DNA of 64,000 nt from Sphingomonas sp. H160509 (GTDB taxonomy: Bacteria > Pseudomonadota > Alphaproteobacteria > Sphingomonadales > Sphingomonadaceae): NCBI RefSeq assembly GCF_024124765.2, contig NZ_JAMXSR020000004.1, positions 1 through 64,000 on the forward strand, in the 5' to 3' direction. The translations under genes were made by a program, and so were the position numbers. Below are positions 36,798 through 45,784 of the stretch, piece after piece (position 1 is the stretch's first letter; each line of letters opens with the position of its first letter). The notes under the pieces are model-generated. The model worked only from the letters and a program-made list of their open reading frames with translations, ran no database searches and was not told where the DNA came from.

Positions 36798-37532
36798 ATG
36801 CAATTGAGCGGTTTGATCGCACGACTGGGACGGCATCTCGATCTCACCGACGCCGAACGCCAGGCGATCCTGCACGCCGAACGCGGCGAGCGGCGGTTGC
36901 GTGCGGGCGACGTGCTGGTCGCGGAAGGTGGTGAAAGCCACGCGCTGTATGTCGTGCGACAGGGTTGGCTGCACTCCTCAACCAAGCTGTTCACCGGCGG
37001 GCGCCAAATTCTGCGGTTCCACTACGCTGGCGACCTGATTGGGACGTCAAGCATGGCGTGGTCGCAGGCAGCAGCGACGCTGACCGCGATCTCGGACTGC
37101 ATCGTGATCGATTTGCCAAAAACCGAACTCGGGCTGCTGTTCCGCGCGCAACCGCGGATCGCCGGGCTCCTCTATGCGATCGCCGCAGCCGAAAACGTCG
37201 CGATGAGCGACCGGCTGACTACGATCGGGCGGATGGGGGCGAGCGAACGGCTTTCCACGCTACTACTCGACATCATGGCGCGGTTGAGGGTGACGGCAGG
37301 CGGGATCGTCGATTCCTTTGACCTGCCGCTGACGCAGACCGATATCGGCGATGCCCTCGGGCTGACCAAGGTGCATGTGAACCGGACGATCCGGGCGCTG
37401 GAGAAGGCGGGCGTGATCGAGCGGAACGGGCGGCGGTTCCGGATCGTCGACGAGGCGGCGCTAGTCGCGGCAACGGGGTTTACCGATCGATACGGCGAGA
37501 TCGAGACAGCGTGGCTGCCGCCGGCGGTTTGA
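36798..37532 (+). CDS. Crp/Fnr-family transcriptional regulator
   Basis: 244 aa. The cyclic-nucleotide-binding-like domain (residues ~20-130: LRAGDVLVAEGGESHALYVV, GGRQILRFHYAGDLIG) is followed by a helical dimer region and a Crp helix-turn-helix (LPLTQTDIGDALGLTKVHVNRTIRALEKAGVI). There is no FNR-type N-terminal Cys cluster. In sphingomonads similar genes often sit beside light- or stress-responsive kinases; a receiver-domain remnant lies 110 bp downstream here. The effector is unknown. Confidence 0.92.
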   Translation: MQLSGLIARLGRHLDLTDAERQAILHAERGERRLRAGDVLVAEGGESHALYVVRQGWLHSSTKLFTGGRQILRFHYAGDLIGTSSMAWSQAAATLTAISDCIVIDLPKTELGLLFRAQPRIAGLLYAIAAAENVAMSDRLTTIGRMGASERLSTLLLDIMARLRVTAGGIVDSFDLPLTQTDIGDALGLTKVHVNRTIRALEKAGVIERNGRRFRIVDEAALVAATGFTDRYGEIETAWLPPAV

Positions 37533-37642
37533 AGGCGGCCAGTTTTTGATCCTCTCTACTAGGGAGAGGGATCATTCCAGATCAGCTACGATCAACGACG
37601 AACAGCGTAACGCGGTCGTACGTCGCCGGATGGGCTTATCTG

Positions 37643-37849
37643 CCCAATGGTATGAATGGTCATTAGGTCGCCGACGAGGCGCGCCGGCTCCGCTTAGGGT
37701 TGAAATTGCTGTTCATTACCTGCTTCGCAGAGAACGCGGCAGTCGGAAACGGTCATCTGGAGCCGGGTTTGGAACTGCTCACCAAGCCGTTCACGCTCGA
37801 AGCCCTCGCAAACAAGGTTGGAGACATGATGAAAGCGGTGGCTGCCTAA
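37643..37849 (+). pseudogene. Response-regulator receiver domain remnant
   Basis: In one frame: PNGMNGH, then TAG (37664-37666), then VADEARRLRLGLKLLFITCFAENA, AVGNGHLEPG and ELLTKPFTLEALANKV. This is the C-terminal half of a receiver domain (LLTKPF carries the conserved Lys) of the kind fused to the end of hybrid histidine kinases. The N-terminal half and any kinase are absent, and the TAG replaces an expected Gln. It is an old remnant. Confidence 0.75.
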
Positions 37850-38394
37850 CGGGCCAGATACCGAACGGCGTTCCCATATCGCCATGCTTTTGGGAATGGC
37901 TAAAACCACCCAATTTGAGACGCTGAGCAAAGCATCTGGCTATCCCGATTGCGGACCTTGGTGGTTGGTGCAACGCGACGTCAGGCAAACACAAAAATGG
38001 GCGACCGAAGCCGCCCTAAGGTAAGCTGTCGAAAGGGGCCCTAACGACATGCAAGAATTAGGTTAAGCTGACTGTCCCATCAAGGCAACCCACATCATGA
38101 AAATTCTAACTTCAAGACATGAAGTACGCGTTTCGGCGCCAGATCCAACGCTTTCCGCGCCCCGTTATTGTCGCAACGTGTACGCCCAAGTAGGTCTTTG
38201 CAAACTGTTGTCGTGTCTTTTGGGCAACAGCCCCTTCGCCAAAGTCAGCCTACTCCCTTACGTTCTTTACAGATTGGGACAGCCCCCTCCTACCTTTCGC
38301 TACGTCCTTCAGGGGTCACGTTCAGGCGTGATGGAAATGGGGCGTCGCATCCGGGGATCGCAGTGCGGCCGACCGGTTCAGGTAGGGGATAAAG
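37850..38394. other. Region upstream of the TonB receptor, no gene recognised
   Basis: About 545 bases. Frames at 38097-38564 and 38168-38392 have no motif. It probably carries the receptor promoter; an AGGGGATAAAG ribosome site ends it. Confidence 0.5.
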
Positions 38395-41300
38395 ATGAAA
38401 AGTATTTCGCTCACGACCAAAGCACTTTTGCTTGCCGCGGCCACGCCGTTCGCATTCGCAGGGACGGCAGCATTTGCGCAGGACGCGACAACGCCCGCGC
38501 CGGCACCGGCGCAGGAATCGCCTGCCGCTACTCCGGTTCAAAACGCGGTGAACGCTACCACTGACCAGACTGATCCCGCGACCGCGCAGACGCCCGGCGA
38601 CGAGATCGTTGTCACCGGCTCGCTGTTCCGTCGCACAGACACCGAGACGCCTTCGCCTGTCACCGTCCTGACCAGCGAGACGCTGCAGCGTGCGGGCGTG
38701 ACCACGATCGCCGATGCGCTGCGTTCCGTTTCTGCCGATAGTGCGGGCTCGATCCCGACCGGCTTTCAGGGCGGCTTCTCGGCCGGCGGTTCCGCCGTGT
38801 CGCTGCGTGGTCTGGGCGTTTCGTCGACACTCATCCTGATCGACGGGCTTCGTTCGTCCGCATTCCCCATCAACGACGATGGTCATAACTCGTATACCGA
38901 TCTGAATTCCATTCCGTTCAGTGCGGTAGAGCGGGTCGAAGTCCTGAAGGATGGTGCATCGTCGACCTACGGTGCCGACGCGATCGGTGGTGTGGTCAAC
39001 GTCATCCTCAAAAAGCACTTCACGGGCGTTACCGGCACGGCCGAGGGTGGCATCAGCGAGAAGGGCTATGGCTCTCGGTACCGCGCGAACATGACGGCAG
39101 GTATTGGCGACTACAACACGCAGGGCTTCAACTTCTACGTCAATGGCGAATACCAGCGCGATGGTCGCATCTCTGGTCGCGACGTCGGTTTCCCGTACAA
39201 TACGAACGACCTATCTTCGATCGGCTTGGCCGACAACAACGCCGCTGACAGTTCGCTAACCACCGCCACGACGAACGCCGTGGTCGTACGCGCAGGGCAG
39301 ACCAATCCGAACAATCCTTTTGCAGGCAGCATCACGAACACGCCGAGCGGCACGTACGTCAGTGGCACAAACCCGACGACCGGCGCGCCCATCCTGTCGC
39401 CGTTCTACAATTTTCAATTGTTGAACGCCAACTGTCCTACCGGCACGTTTACGTCGACGAGCGGGGCCAACCGGGGCACCGGCTGCGCCCGCAATCTGAT
39501 CAGCGATTATAGCCAGGTTCAGCCGTTGCAGGAGAAGTTCTCCTTCACCAGCCGGCTCAGCTTGAAGATCAATGACAATATCGATGCTTATGTCCTGGGC
39601 AGCTATTCGCACAGCCAGGTCAACATCATCTACCCGACGAGTTCGCCGACCCAGATCCGGCAGCGCCAGCCTTATGGCGCGTCGCCGCTGACCGCGTCGA
39701 ACAATCCGGGCATCGTATTACCGCAGTATGTCTGCGCCGCAGGCGTCAATTGCTCCGCGGCAAACGGTGTCGTCAACCCGAACAACCCGTTCGCTCTCGC
39801 AGGCGAGAACACCGCGGCCCGCATCTATTATCTGTTCGGCGATATCGCCAACGGCTCCAATCGCGGCAACGAGGTGATCCGCGGCGCGATCGGTTTCAAT
39901 GGTCGGTTTGATGGTGGTTGGGACTGGCGTGTCGAGGCTGTCGGTGCGCGTGACAATCTGAAGATCGAGCAGTTCGGCACGCCGAGCATTGCCGGGCTTC
40001 AGCAGGCGGTGAACACCGGCGCCTACAACTTCGTCAACCCGGAGTTGAACACCGAAGCGACCCGCCAGCTGGTTGCGCCGAACATCATGGCCCGCGCCTC
40101 CACGTCGCTCGCCTCGCTCGACGCGTCGATCTCCAAGGAGCTGTTCCAGCTGCCCGGCGGTCCGTTGCAGCTCGCCGTCGGCGGACAGGTGCGTCGCGAG
40201 ACGCTCGATAATCCCGGCACAAACCCGGATCTGCTGAACTACAGCAACACGGCAGCGGCGTTCGGCAAGCACACCGTGTCGGCCGGATATTTCGAGCTGA
40301 ATGCCCCGATCGTGAAGCAGTTCGAAGTGAACGCGTCGGGTCGCTACGATCACTATTCGGAAGGGTTCAGCAAGTTCTCGCCAAAAATCGGCGCCAAATT
40401 CACGCCGATCGAGCAGCTTTCGATCCGCGGTACCTTCTCGAAGGGTTTCCGCGCACCGACCTTCGCCGAGAGCAACCCGCGCTCGAGCTTTCCCGGCTTT
40501 GTAACCTATTCGCTGCCCGCATCGTTCGTCGCACAGCATGGCGGCACGGCGAGCAACAATCCGTATAACCTGCCCTACAGCATCGGCGGCGGATTCTCGG
40601 GCAATCCCGACTTGAAACCGGAGCAGTCGCGCAGCTTCACAGGTGGCTTGGTGTTCGCACCGAACCGCGTATTCAGTCTGACCGTCGACTATTACAACGT
40701 GAAGAAGACGGATGTGATCGTGGCCGGTCCGAACGCCGGTGATGCACGTGCGGCATATTACTCGCAGACGAACCTGGCCGCAGCGACGGCAGCGGTAGCG
40801 GCTATTCCGGGATACTCGGTGGGTGTGACCGACGCGATCGATCCGCTGTTCCCTGATGCATTGCCGCGCTTGCTTGTGGTCAACGGGCCTTACGTCAACG
40901 CCGGCTACTTCAGGACGCAGGGTATCGACTATTCGGCGACGGCCGCCGTGCCCATCAACGACACCATCAAGTTCACCAGCCGCCTCGACGTGACCCAGGT
41001 CCTTAAGTTTAACGTTGATTTCGGCGATGGTGTGGTTCGCAAGTATGTCGGTACGCTCGGACCATACGAGTTGTCCTCGGGCGCAGGCACGCCGAAGTGG
41101 CGTGGTAACTGGCAGAACACGCTCGAGATCGGACCGCTCTCGCTGACCGCGACCGCTTATTATGTTTCGAAAATTCGCCAGGTCGCGGCCGACGAAGAGT
41201 CCGCCGATGCCAATGGTAACATTGACCTTTCCTGCGGTGCGGCTGCGGCAAACCTTGGATATAGTTACCCATCGGATGCATCACTTGCAAAGTATTGCAA

Positions 41301-41505
41301 TATCAAGCGCTTCATCTACGCGGATCTGAACGCGACGATGAAGGTGAACGAAGACTTTTCGTTCTTCCTGAACGTTGGCAACTTTACCAACGAAAAGGCG
41401 CCGATCGCAAACGCATCCTACTCGGGCATCAACTATCTGCCAAGCTGGCACTACGCCGGTGTGGTTGGCCGTACTTTCCGTGCAGGTGCTACTTTCACGT
41501 TCTAA
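38395..41505 (+). CDS. TonB-dependent outer membrane receptor
   Basis: 1036 aa, start ATG 38395 after AGGGGATAAAG. It has a signal peptide (ALLLAAATPFAFAGTAAFAQ), an Ala/Pro/Thr-rich linker, then EIVVTGSLFRRTDTETPSPV and a plug with SLRGLGVSSTLILIDGLRSS and YGADAIGGVVNVILKK. The barrel is large and ends with GRTFRAGATFTF, a terminal Phe. It belongs to the same broad class as the receptor at 18360 but is only distantly similar in the barrel. No substrate-specific neighbour (hydrolase or inner-membrane transporter) is adjacent. A terminator follows. Confidence 0.94.
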   Translation: MKSISLTTKALLLAAATPFAFAGTAAFAQDATTPAPAPAQESPAATPVQNAVNATTDQTDPATAQTPGDEIVVTGSLFRRTDTETPSPVTVLTSETLQRAGVTTIADALRSVSADSAGSIPTGFQGGFSAGGSAVSLRGLGVSSTLILIDGLRSSAFPINDDGHNSYTDLNSIPFSAVERVEVLKDGASSTYGADAIGGVVNVILKKHFTGVTGTAEGGISEKGYGSRYRANMTAGIGDYNTQGFNFYVNGEYQRDGRISGRDVGFPYNTNDLSSIGLADNNAADSSLTTATTNAVVVRAGQTNPNNPFAGSITNTPSGTYVSGTNPTTGAPILSPFYNFQLLNANCPTGTFTSTSGANRGTGCARNLISDYSQVQPLQEKFSFTSRLSLKINDNIDAYVLGSYSHSQVNIIYPTSSPTQIRQRQPYGASPLTASNNPGIVLPQYVCAAGVNCSAANGVVNPNNPFALAGENTAARIYYLFGDIANGSNRGNEVIRGAIGFNGRFDGGWDWRVEAVGARDNLKIEQFGTPSIAGLQQAVNTGAYNFVNPELNTEATRQLVAPNIMARASTSLASLDASISKELFQLPGGPLQLAVGGQVRRETLDNPGTNPDLLNYSNTAAAFGKHTVSAGYFELNAPIVKQFEVNASGRYDHYSEGFSKFSPKIGAKFTPIEQLSIRGTFSKGFRAPTFAESNPRSSFPGFVTYSLPASFVAQHGGTASNNPYNLPYSIGGGFSGNPDLKPEQSRSFTGGLVFAPNRVFSLTVDYYNVKKTDVIVAGPNAGDARAAYYSQTNLAAATAAVAAIPGYSVGVTDAIDPLFPDALPRLLVVNGPYVNAGYFRTQGIDYSATAAVPINDTIKFTSRLDVTQVLKFNVDFGDGVVRKYVGTLGPYELSSGAGTPKWRGNWQNTLEIGPLSLTATAYYVSKIRQVAADEESADANGNIDLSCGAAAANLGYSYPSDASLAKYCNIKRFIYADLNATMKVNEDFSFFLNVGNFTNEKAPIANASYSGINYLPSWHYAGVVGRTFRAGATFTF

Positions 41506-41520
41506 AGTCCGCGTTGTTAC

Positions 41521-41553
41521 AGAACAGGAGTGCGTGTAAGCGGCTCCTGTTTT
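41521..41553 (+). terminator. Rho-independent terminator of the TonB receptor
   Basis: An 8-bp stem AACAGGAG/CTCCTGTT with a 13-base loop, followed by TTT, 15 bases after the stop codon. Confidence 0.8.
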
Positions 41554-41607
41554 GCTAACACGACGTTGATGACGGTGAAGCAGACGTGGAATAAGCAGTC
41601 TTGAATA

Positions 41608-42234
41608 TTGTGTAACCTAGCGAGGTTCGACGACGAGCCGGAGACTATCATCGAACGATTCGGTGCAAAGTGGCTCGCCGAGAAACCAGTGGACAACCGT
41701 TTCAACCCGGTCGAACTAGTGCCGCGCGGTCGGGCGTATGCAGTTCGGCGCGATGGCAAGGCCAACGGCTTGGACGTTATGAGCTGGGATCTTGTCGGCA
41801 ATGGTTCGGCCTACCCAATCACAAATGTCCGTGACCTCAAGCGCTGGCGGCCGCGGCTCGAGAAGCCCGAGGGCCGATGCCTGATACCACTCACCGAATT
41901 TTGTGAGTGGACGCCCGAGAGCTTCAAGGTGGGAGAAGGGCGGCCGGTAAAGGGCGAGATGTGGTTTGGCGTGACCGATCAAGAGGTTTTTGCAGTAGCC
42001 GGTGTGTGGCAGCAGCTGGGCGCCAAGCGATGGTTTGCGATGCTTACATGCGATCCGAACGAGTTGGTGGCGCCGATCCATCCTAAGGCGATGATCACGA
42101 TCCTGCGGCCGGATGACCACGAGCGTTGGCTGACCGGTAGCTATGACGACGTCCTGGCTCTGCAGCGGCCATATCCGGCTGACCGGATGACCATACGTGG
42201 GCCAGTGTTTCCGACCCGCCAAAGGGTAGTATGA
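41608..42234 (+). CDS. SRAP-family DNA-protein crosslink protein (YedK/HMCES-like)
   Basis: 208 aa. The TTG at 41608 is taken as the start because SRAP proteins need Cys as residue 2, and this gives MCNLARF. Other family residues are present: Asn in PITNVRD, Glu in LTEFCEW and His in IHPKAMITIL. These proteins covalently trap abasic sites in single-stranded DNA through Cys2. The N-terminal domain is shorter than in E. coli YedK, as in many phage or plasmid forms. It stands alone after the TonB receptor terminator. Confidence 0.85.
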   Translation: MCNLARFDDEPETIIERFGAKWLAEKPVDNRFNPVELVPRGRAYAVRRDGKANGLDVMSWDLVGNGSAYPITNVRDLKRWRPRLEKPEGRCLIPLTEFCEWTPESFKVGEGRPVKGEMWFGVTDQEVFAVAGVWQQLGAKRWFAMLTCDPNELVAPIHPKAMITILRPDDHERWLTGSYDDVLALQRPYPADRMTIRGPVFPTRQRVV

Positions 42235-42301
42235 AACCGCGCGCGCCCATCTGCTGTCGATGCCGCGACGGACGGAAGGGTGCGGTACATGAAGCGCGCC
42301 G

Positions 42302-42478
42302 TTAGGTCAGAATCACCGTGGCAACGCCGAGTATGGACAGTAAAATGCTGGTCACTACTAGCCACCTGCCATTCGGTCGTGGGGACGACAAGCTAGCTCG
42401 GTGCACCGCAACCAGCAGAAGGGCGGTACTGAGGAGGACGATGGCACTATCTAGCAGATCGCCCTGCGTCTCTGTCAT
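42302..42478 (-). CDS. Small two-helix membrane protein
   Basis: 58 aa. The sequence runs MTETQGDLLDSAIVLLSTAL with a first helix to LLVAVHRA, then a polar turn SLSSPRPNGR, then a second helix (WLVVTSILLSILGVATVIL) ending at TAA. The hairpin-like two-helix pattern and the codon composition support a real gene, but the ribosome site (ACGGAACC) is weak. The function is unknown. Confidence 0.5.
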   Translation of the reverse strand: MTETQGDLLDSAIVLLSTALLLVAVHRASLSSPRPNGRWLVVTSILLSILGVATVILT

Positions 42479-42749
42479 TACCGGTTCCGTGATTTTATTG
42501 TCTAACGGCCATGCTAAGTTTTGTCTGTCGTCGTCATGATAGCCGGATGAAGATCTGTGCGCTGCCGTCTGCAGCTTGCCTAAGTGGCTGCTCTGACTCG
42601 AGAAGCAGCTCTTCCGCTTTACTTCTCAACCCTAACATTCCGAAAATTCGTTCCTATTTGGGAAAGGGGTCATTGGCAGGCGTACGCCATCGGTGTGCGA
42701 ATTGCGTGCGCTCCCAGACATGCAGCGCTGGATCCAAAAAGGCCGCAAG

Positions 42750-43010
42750 CTAAATGCCAGCGGCCTCCCTGAGTTGGTTGTTAATACGAGTTTGCCAGCC
42801 GGCACCTCCACTTTTGAACCATTCGACTAAGTCGCGATCCAACCGTAACGTTACAGGCTGCTTCGGATTCTCGGATTTTGGTCGCCCACGACGGACTAGT
42901 TTAGGCCCTTGGAAAGCATCCGCTTCCTCAAACCAAACGTCATCCAGCTCTGGGCGGACGTCATCCGCTTCGATCACGCTGTTCGTGATACTTTCGTCTC
43001 TCTTTCTCAT
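42750..43010 (-). CDS. brnA: BrnA antitoxin
   Basis: 86 aa. The C-terminal half is a ribbon-helix-helix DNA-binding domain (KQPVTLRLDRDLVEWFKSGGAGWQTRINNQLREA), the signature of BrnA (WQTRIN). The acidic N-terminal part should wrap BrnT. It overlaps the end of brnT by about 50 bases. BrnA neutralises BrnT and represses the operon. Confidence 0.9.
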   Translation of the reverse strand: MRKRDESITNSVIEADDVRPELDDVWFEEADAFQGPKLVRRGRPKSENPKQPVTLRLDRDLVEWFKSGGAGWQTRINNQLREAAGI

Positions 43011-43242
43011 TGGCTTTCCACATCGTTATGATGCGGCGCTCGCCGTTGCGGAGTGTCCAGACCACAAGCGTCAGCTCGTCATCTAGCATTCCCAATGTAA
43101 TTACCCGAACTTCGCCGTCACTATGTTTCGTGTCGGGTCGGGAAAGATGAAATCCTTCAAAAACTTTTCCCGCGTCCGCAAGGTCGAGGCCTCGTTCTAG
43201 TACCTTCGCACGTTTAACCGCGTCGTATGTACACCGCATCAT
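42961..43242 (-). CDS. brnT: BrnT toxin (RelE-fold ribonuclease)
   Basis: 93 aa. The segments LERGLDLADAGKVFEG, EVRVITLGMLDDELTLVVWTLRNGERRIITMWKAN and a KERRKYHEQ tail match BrnT, an RNase that blocks translation under stress. Upstream position and overlap with brnA are as in the Brucella system. The module probably helps retain this accessory DNA. Confidence 0.9.
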   Translation of the reverse strand: MMRCTYDAVKRAKVLERGLDLADAGKVFEGFHLSRPDTKHSDGEVRVITLGMLDDELTLVVWTLRNGERRIITMWKANEKERRKYHEQRDRSG

Positions 43243-43583
43243 TAGTTATTCCCTTAAGGCTTTTTGCCCGGAGGCTGCATGGCGTCGTCATCGAGGGTCC
43301 TTCCCGTGGCTAGGATGCAGACGGCTAATAACCAGCTGCATTTATGTACATACGGAATATGCGGTGAGTGTCAATAACGTACGTACATAAAGGTGGTGAT
43401 GCCCGTAACAATTAGGGCCATTACGCTGGTGTTGCCGCTGCAAAGGGCTGAGCGTGTCGCATCCGGGGCGATCGATGAGTGGGCGGATAGCCTCTCTGCG
43501 GTGACCATAGATTGCGAGAAAGCCCTGCGTCCCGATCCCCTGCCAGCTGCCATTGAAGTTCAAGGGCTGCACCGTGTGATCAC
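43243..43583. other. Stretch between brnT and the acetyltransferase
   Basis: Holds the inverted repeat at 43341-43391. Small mirrored frames at 43342-43587 show no motif. Confidence 0.45.
43341..43391. promoter_or_regulatory. Inverted repeat, candidate operator
   Basis: TTTATGTACATACG and the complement of CGTACGTACATAAA match at 13 of 14 positions around a 23-bp centre, about 100 bp upstream of brnT. It could be a BrnA or other regulator site; the assignment is inference. Confidence 0.45.
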
Positions 43584-44006
43584 ATGATGATCCTGAGCAT
43601 CGTCATTCCCAACAACCCGTCGGATGCCGACCGCGAGGCGGTTCTTAAACCGCTTCTCGCCTACAACACGGCGCGTGCAGGCGATCCCCGCTTCCACCCC
43701 GTCGCCATTTTGCTTGCCGATGAGGCCGGCAACCACGTCGGCGGTCTATGGGGCAAATGTGCTTATGATTGGCTGTTCGTGGACCTTCTTGCCGTTCCGG
43801 AAGAGCATCGGGGCGAGAACCATGGAAGGACGCTCATGGAGCAGGCCGAGGAGATCGCGCGCGCCAACGGCTGCGTCGGAGTTTGGCTTGACACCGACGA
43901 GTTTCAGGCGCGCGGTTTCTATGAGAAGTTAGGCTTTGAGGTATTCGGCACGCTAGACGACCATCCCGTTGGTCAGAAAAAGTTTTTCCTTCGCAAGCGA
44001 TTCTGA
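43584..44006 (+). CDS. GNAT-family N-acetyltransferase
   Basis: 140 aa. The acetyl-CoA loop lies in LLAVPEEHRGENHGRTLMEQAEEIA, and the end of the fold is seen in VWLDTDEFQARGFYEKLGFEVFG. The protein is a single GNAT domain. Two ATG codons at 43584 and 43587 are equally likely. Substrate unknown. The IS1182-type element begins 75 bp downstream. Confidence 0.88.
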   Translation: MMILSIVIPNNPSDADREAVLKPLLAYNTARAGDPRFHPVAILLADEAGNHVGGLWGKCAYDWLFVDLLAVPEEHRGENHGRTLMEQAEEIARANGCVGVWLDTDEFQARGFYEKLGFEVFGTLDDHPVGQKKFFLRKRF

Positions 44007-44081
44007 AAATTGGCTTGGCTACGGTTCGCACCAATAGCGGATTAAGAACACCACCAACCCTGGCATTCCCAAAACTAGATC

Positions 44082-45740
44082 CAGACCGTGCGAAAACTCG
44101 CTGGGTGATTCCACAAGGTTGCTGACGGGCGTATGCTGTAATCATGGCATATATCGAGGGTCATGCGCGCGACCAGGCGCTGCTGCTGCCGGCATCGGTA
44201 GAGGATTATGTGGCAGCGGATAGTCCGGTTCGGTTCATAGACGCGTTCGTTGATGACCTCGATCTGGGCGAGGCCGGTTTTCATCGGTCGCGGCCGAAGG
44301 CGACGGGGCGCCCAGGCTATGACCCGGGCGACATGCTCAAGCTGTACCTGTACGGCTATCTCAACCGGGTGCGGTCGAGCCGACGGCTGGAAGCCGAGGC
44401 GGCACGCAACCTCGAGCTGATCTGGCTGCTGCGTGGGCTTCGGCCAGACTACAAGACCATCGCTGACTTTCGGCGCGACAACCGGAGCGCCTTCAAGGCA
44501 GTGTTCCGCGCCTTCGTCGTCCTATGCCGCAAGCTCGACCTGTTCGGGCGCGAGCTGCTGGCGGTGGACGGCACGCGGCTGAAGGCGGTGAACAACCCGG
44601 CACGCAACTTCTCCCGTGACAAGCTGGCCAGGTATATTGCCGCGGCCGACGAGCGGCTTGAGGGGTATATTGCCGAGATGGACGCCATCGACCGCGGCGA
44701 GGATGGCCATGCGCCTGGCCGCAGCGGGGCACTGGCCGCGAAGATCGCCAGGGTGCGCGAGCGGCGTCAGGCCCAGGAGGCGATGCTGCACGAGCTGAAC
44801 GCCAGCGGCGAGAGCCAGATATCGCTAACCGACCCCGATGCGCGCGCGATGGTCACGGGTCGAAAGACCACGGTCGGCTACAACGCGCAGGTAGCGGTGG
44901 ATGCGAAACACAAGCTGATCGTCGAGCAGCACGTTACCAACGCCGGCACCGACATGGGTCTGCTGGCACCCACTGCTGGGGCGGCGAAAGACGCGCTAGA
45001 CGTCGAGCAGATCGATGTGGTCGCCGACATGGGTTATTACAAAGGCGAGGACATCGAAGCATGCGAGGCGAATGGTATCACACCCTTCGTCGCCCGGCCG
45101 AGACGGGGCAGCGCCATCGCCAATGGCCGTTTCTCTAAGGATCTCTTTCGTTACGATGCCGAGGCGGACGCGTACCACTGCCCGGGTGGCCGGACCCTCG
45201 ACATCAGCTATCGCGCGGTGACGCGCGGCCACGCCAACATCCAATATTCCAACCCCGCCGCCTGTTCGGACTGCGCAATCAAGTTGAACTGTACCAGCAG
45301 TCGCTGGCGGCGCATCAACCGTTGGGAAAACGAGGCGGTGCTGGACCGCATGGCGGCGCGCTTGGTTGCGCGCCCTGATATTCTTGCCGTTCGCCGCGAG
45401 ACGGTCGAACACCCGTTCGGCTCGATCAAGCAATGGATGAACCAGGGCGCATTCCTGATGCGCGGGCTGGAGAAGGTTCGCGCCGAGTTCAGTCTGACCG
45501 CGCTCGCCTACAATCTAAGAAGAGCCATTACCCTCATCGGCGTGCCGGGGTTGATCAGGGCCGTACAGGCCTGATCAAGCTCGCCAAATCTGCTGCGCAG
45601 CGCTCAATGGCTTCCCCTTGAAGCCACCACAGCGCCACCAGAGCGCCACCACGGCAGTAACTCAAAAATATTTGCGCCCAGCTCCACCGTTTAACAAAAG
45701 ACGTCCGTGCTCATGTGACGGCGAGTTCTCGCACGGTCTG
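44082..45740 (+). mobile_element. IS1182-family insertion sequence
   Basis: A 1659-bp element. The left end CAGACCGTGCGAAAACTCGC and the complement of the right end match at 19 of 20 positions. A 5-bp duplication AGATC flanks it. The joined flanks rebuild a 31-bp palindrome of the family seen at 28694 and 47675, with the insertion exactly at its centre. Confidence 0.92.
44144..45574 (+). CDS. IS1182-family transposase
   Basis: 476 aa, intact. The N-terminal HARDQALLLPASVEDYVAAD and RFIDAFVDDLDLGEAGF segments, ELLAVDGTRLKAVNNPARNF (first Asp), VDVVADMGYYKGEDIEA-type region (second Asp), the CSDCAIKLNCTSS zinc-like cluster and a final VEHPFGSIKQWMNQGAFLMRGLEKVRAEFSL (Glu) are all in family order. 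It should catalyse cut-and-paste transposition of this element. Confidence 0.94.
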   Translation: MAYIEGHARDQALLLPASVEDYVAADSPVRFIDAFVDDLDLGEAGFHRSRPKATGRPGYDPGDMLKLYLYGYLNRVRSSRRLEAEAARNLELIWLLRGLRPDYKTIADFRRDNRSAFKAVFRAFVVLCRKLDLFGRELLAVDGTRLKAVNNPARNFSRDKLARYIAAADERLEGYIAEMDAIDRGEDGHAPGRSGALAAKIARVRERRQAQEAMLHELNASGESQISLTDPDARAMVTGRKTTVGYNAQVAVDAKHKLIVEQHVTNAGTDMGLLAPTAGAAKDALDVEQIDVVADMGYYKGEDIEACEANGITPFVARPRRGSAIANGRFSKDLFRYDAEADAYHCPGGRTLDISYRAVTRGHANIQYSNPAACSDCAIKLNCTSSRWRRINRWENEAVLDRMAARLVARPDILAVRRETVEHPFGSIKQWMNQGAFLMRGLEKVRAEFSLTALAYNLRRAITLIGVPGLIRAVQA

Positions 45741-45784
45741 AGATCCCTCGCGAGAATGCGGCATCGTACCAAAACGCCCGATTC

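Noticed and set aside
39718-40539. 273-codon leftward frame inside the TonB receptor gene
   Set aside because: Antisense shadow; the receptor frame is intact and conserved.
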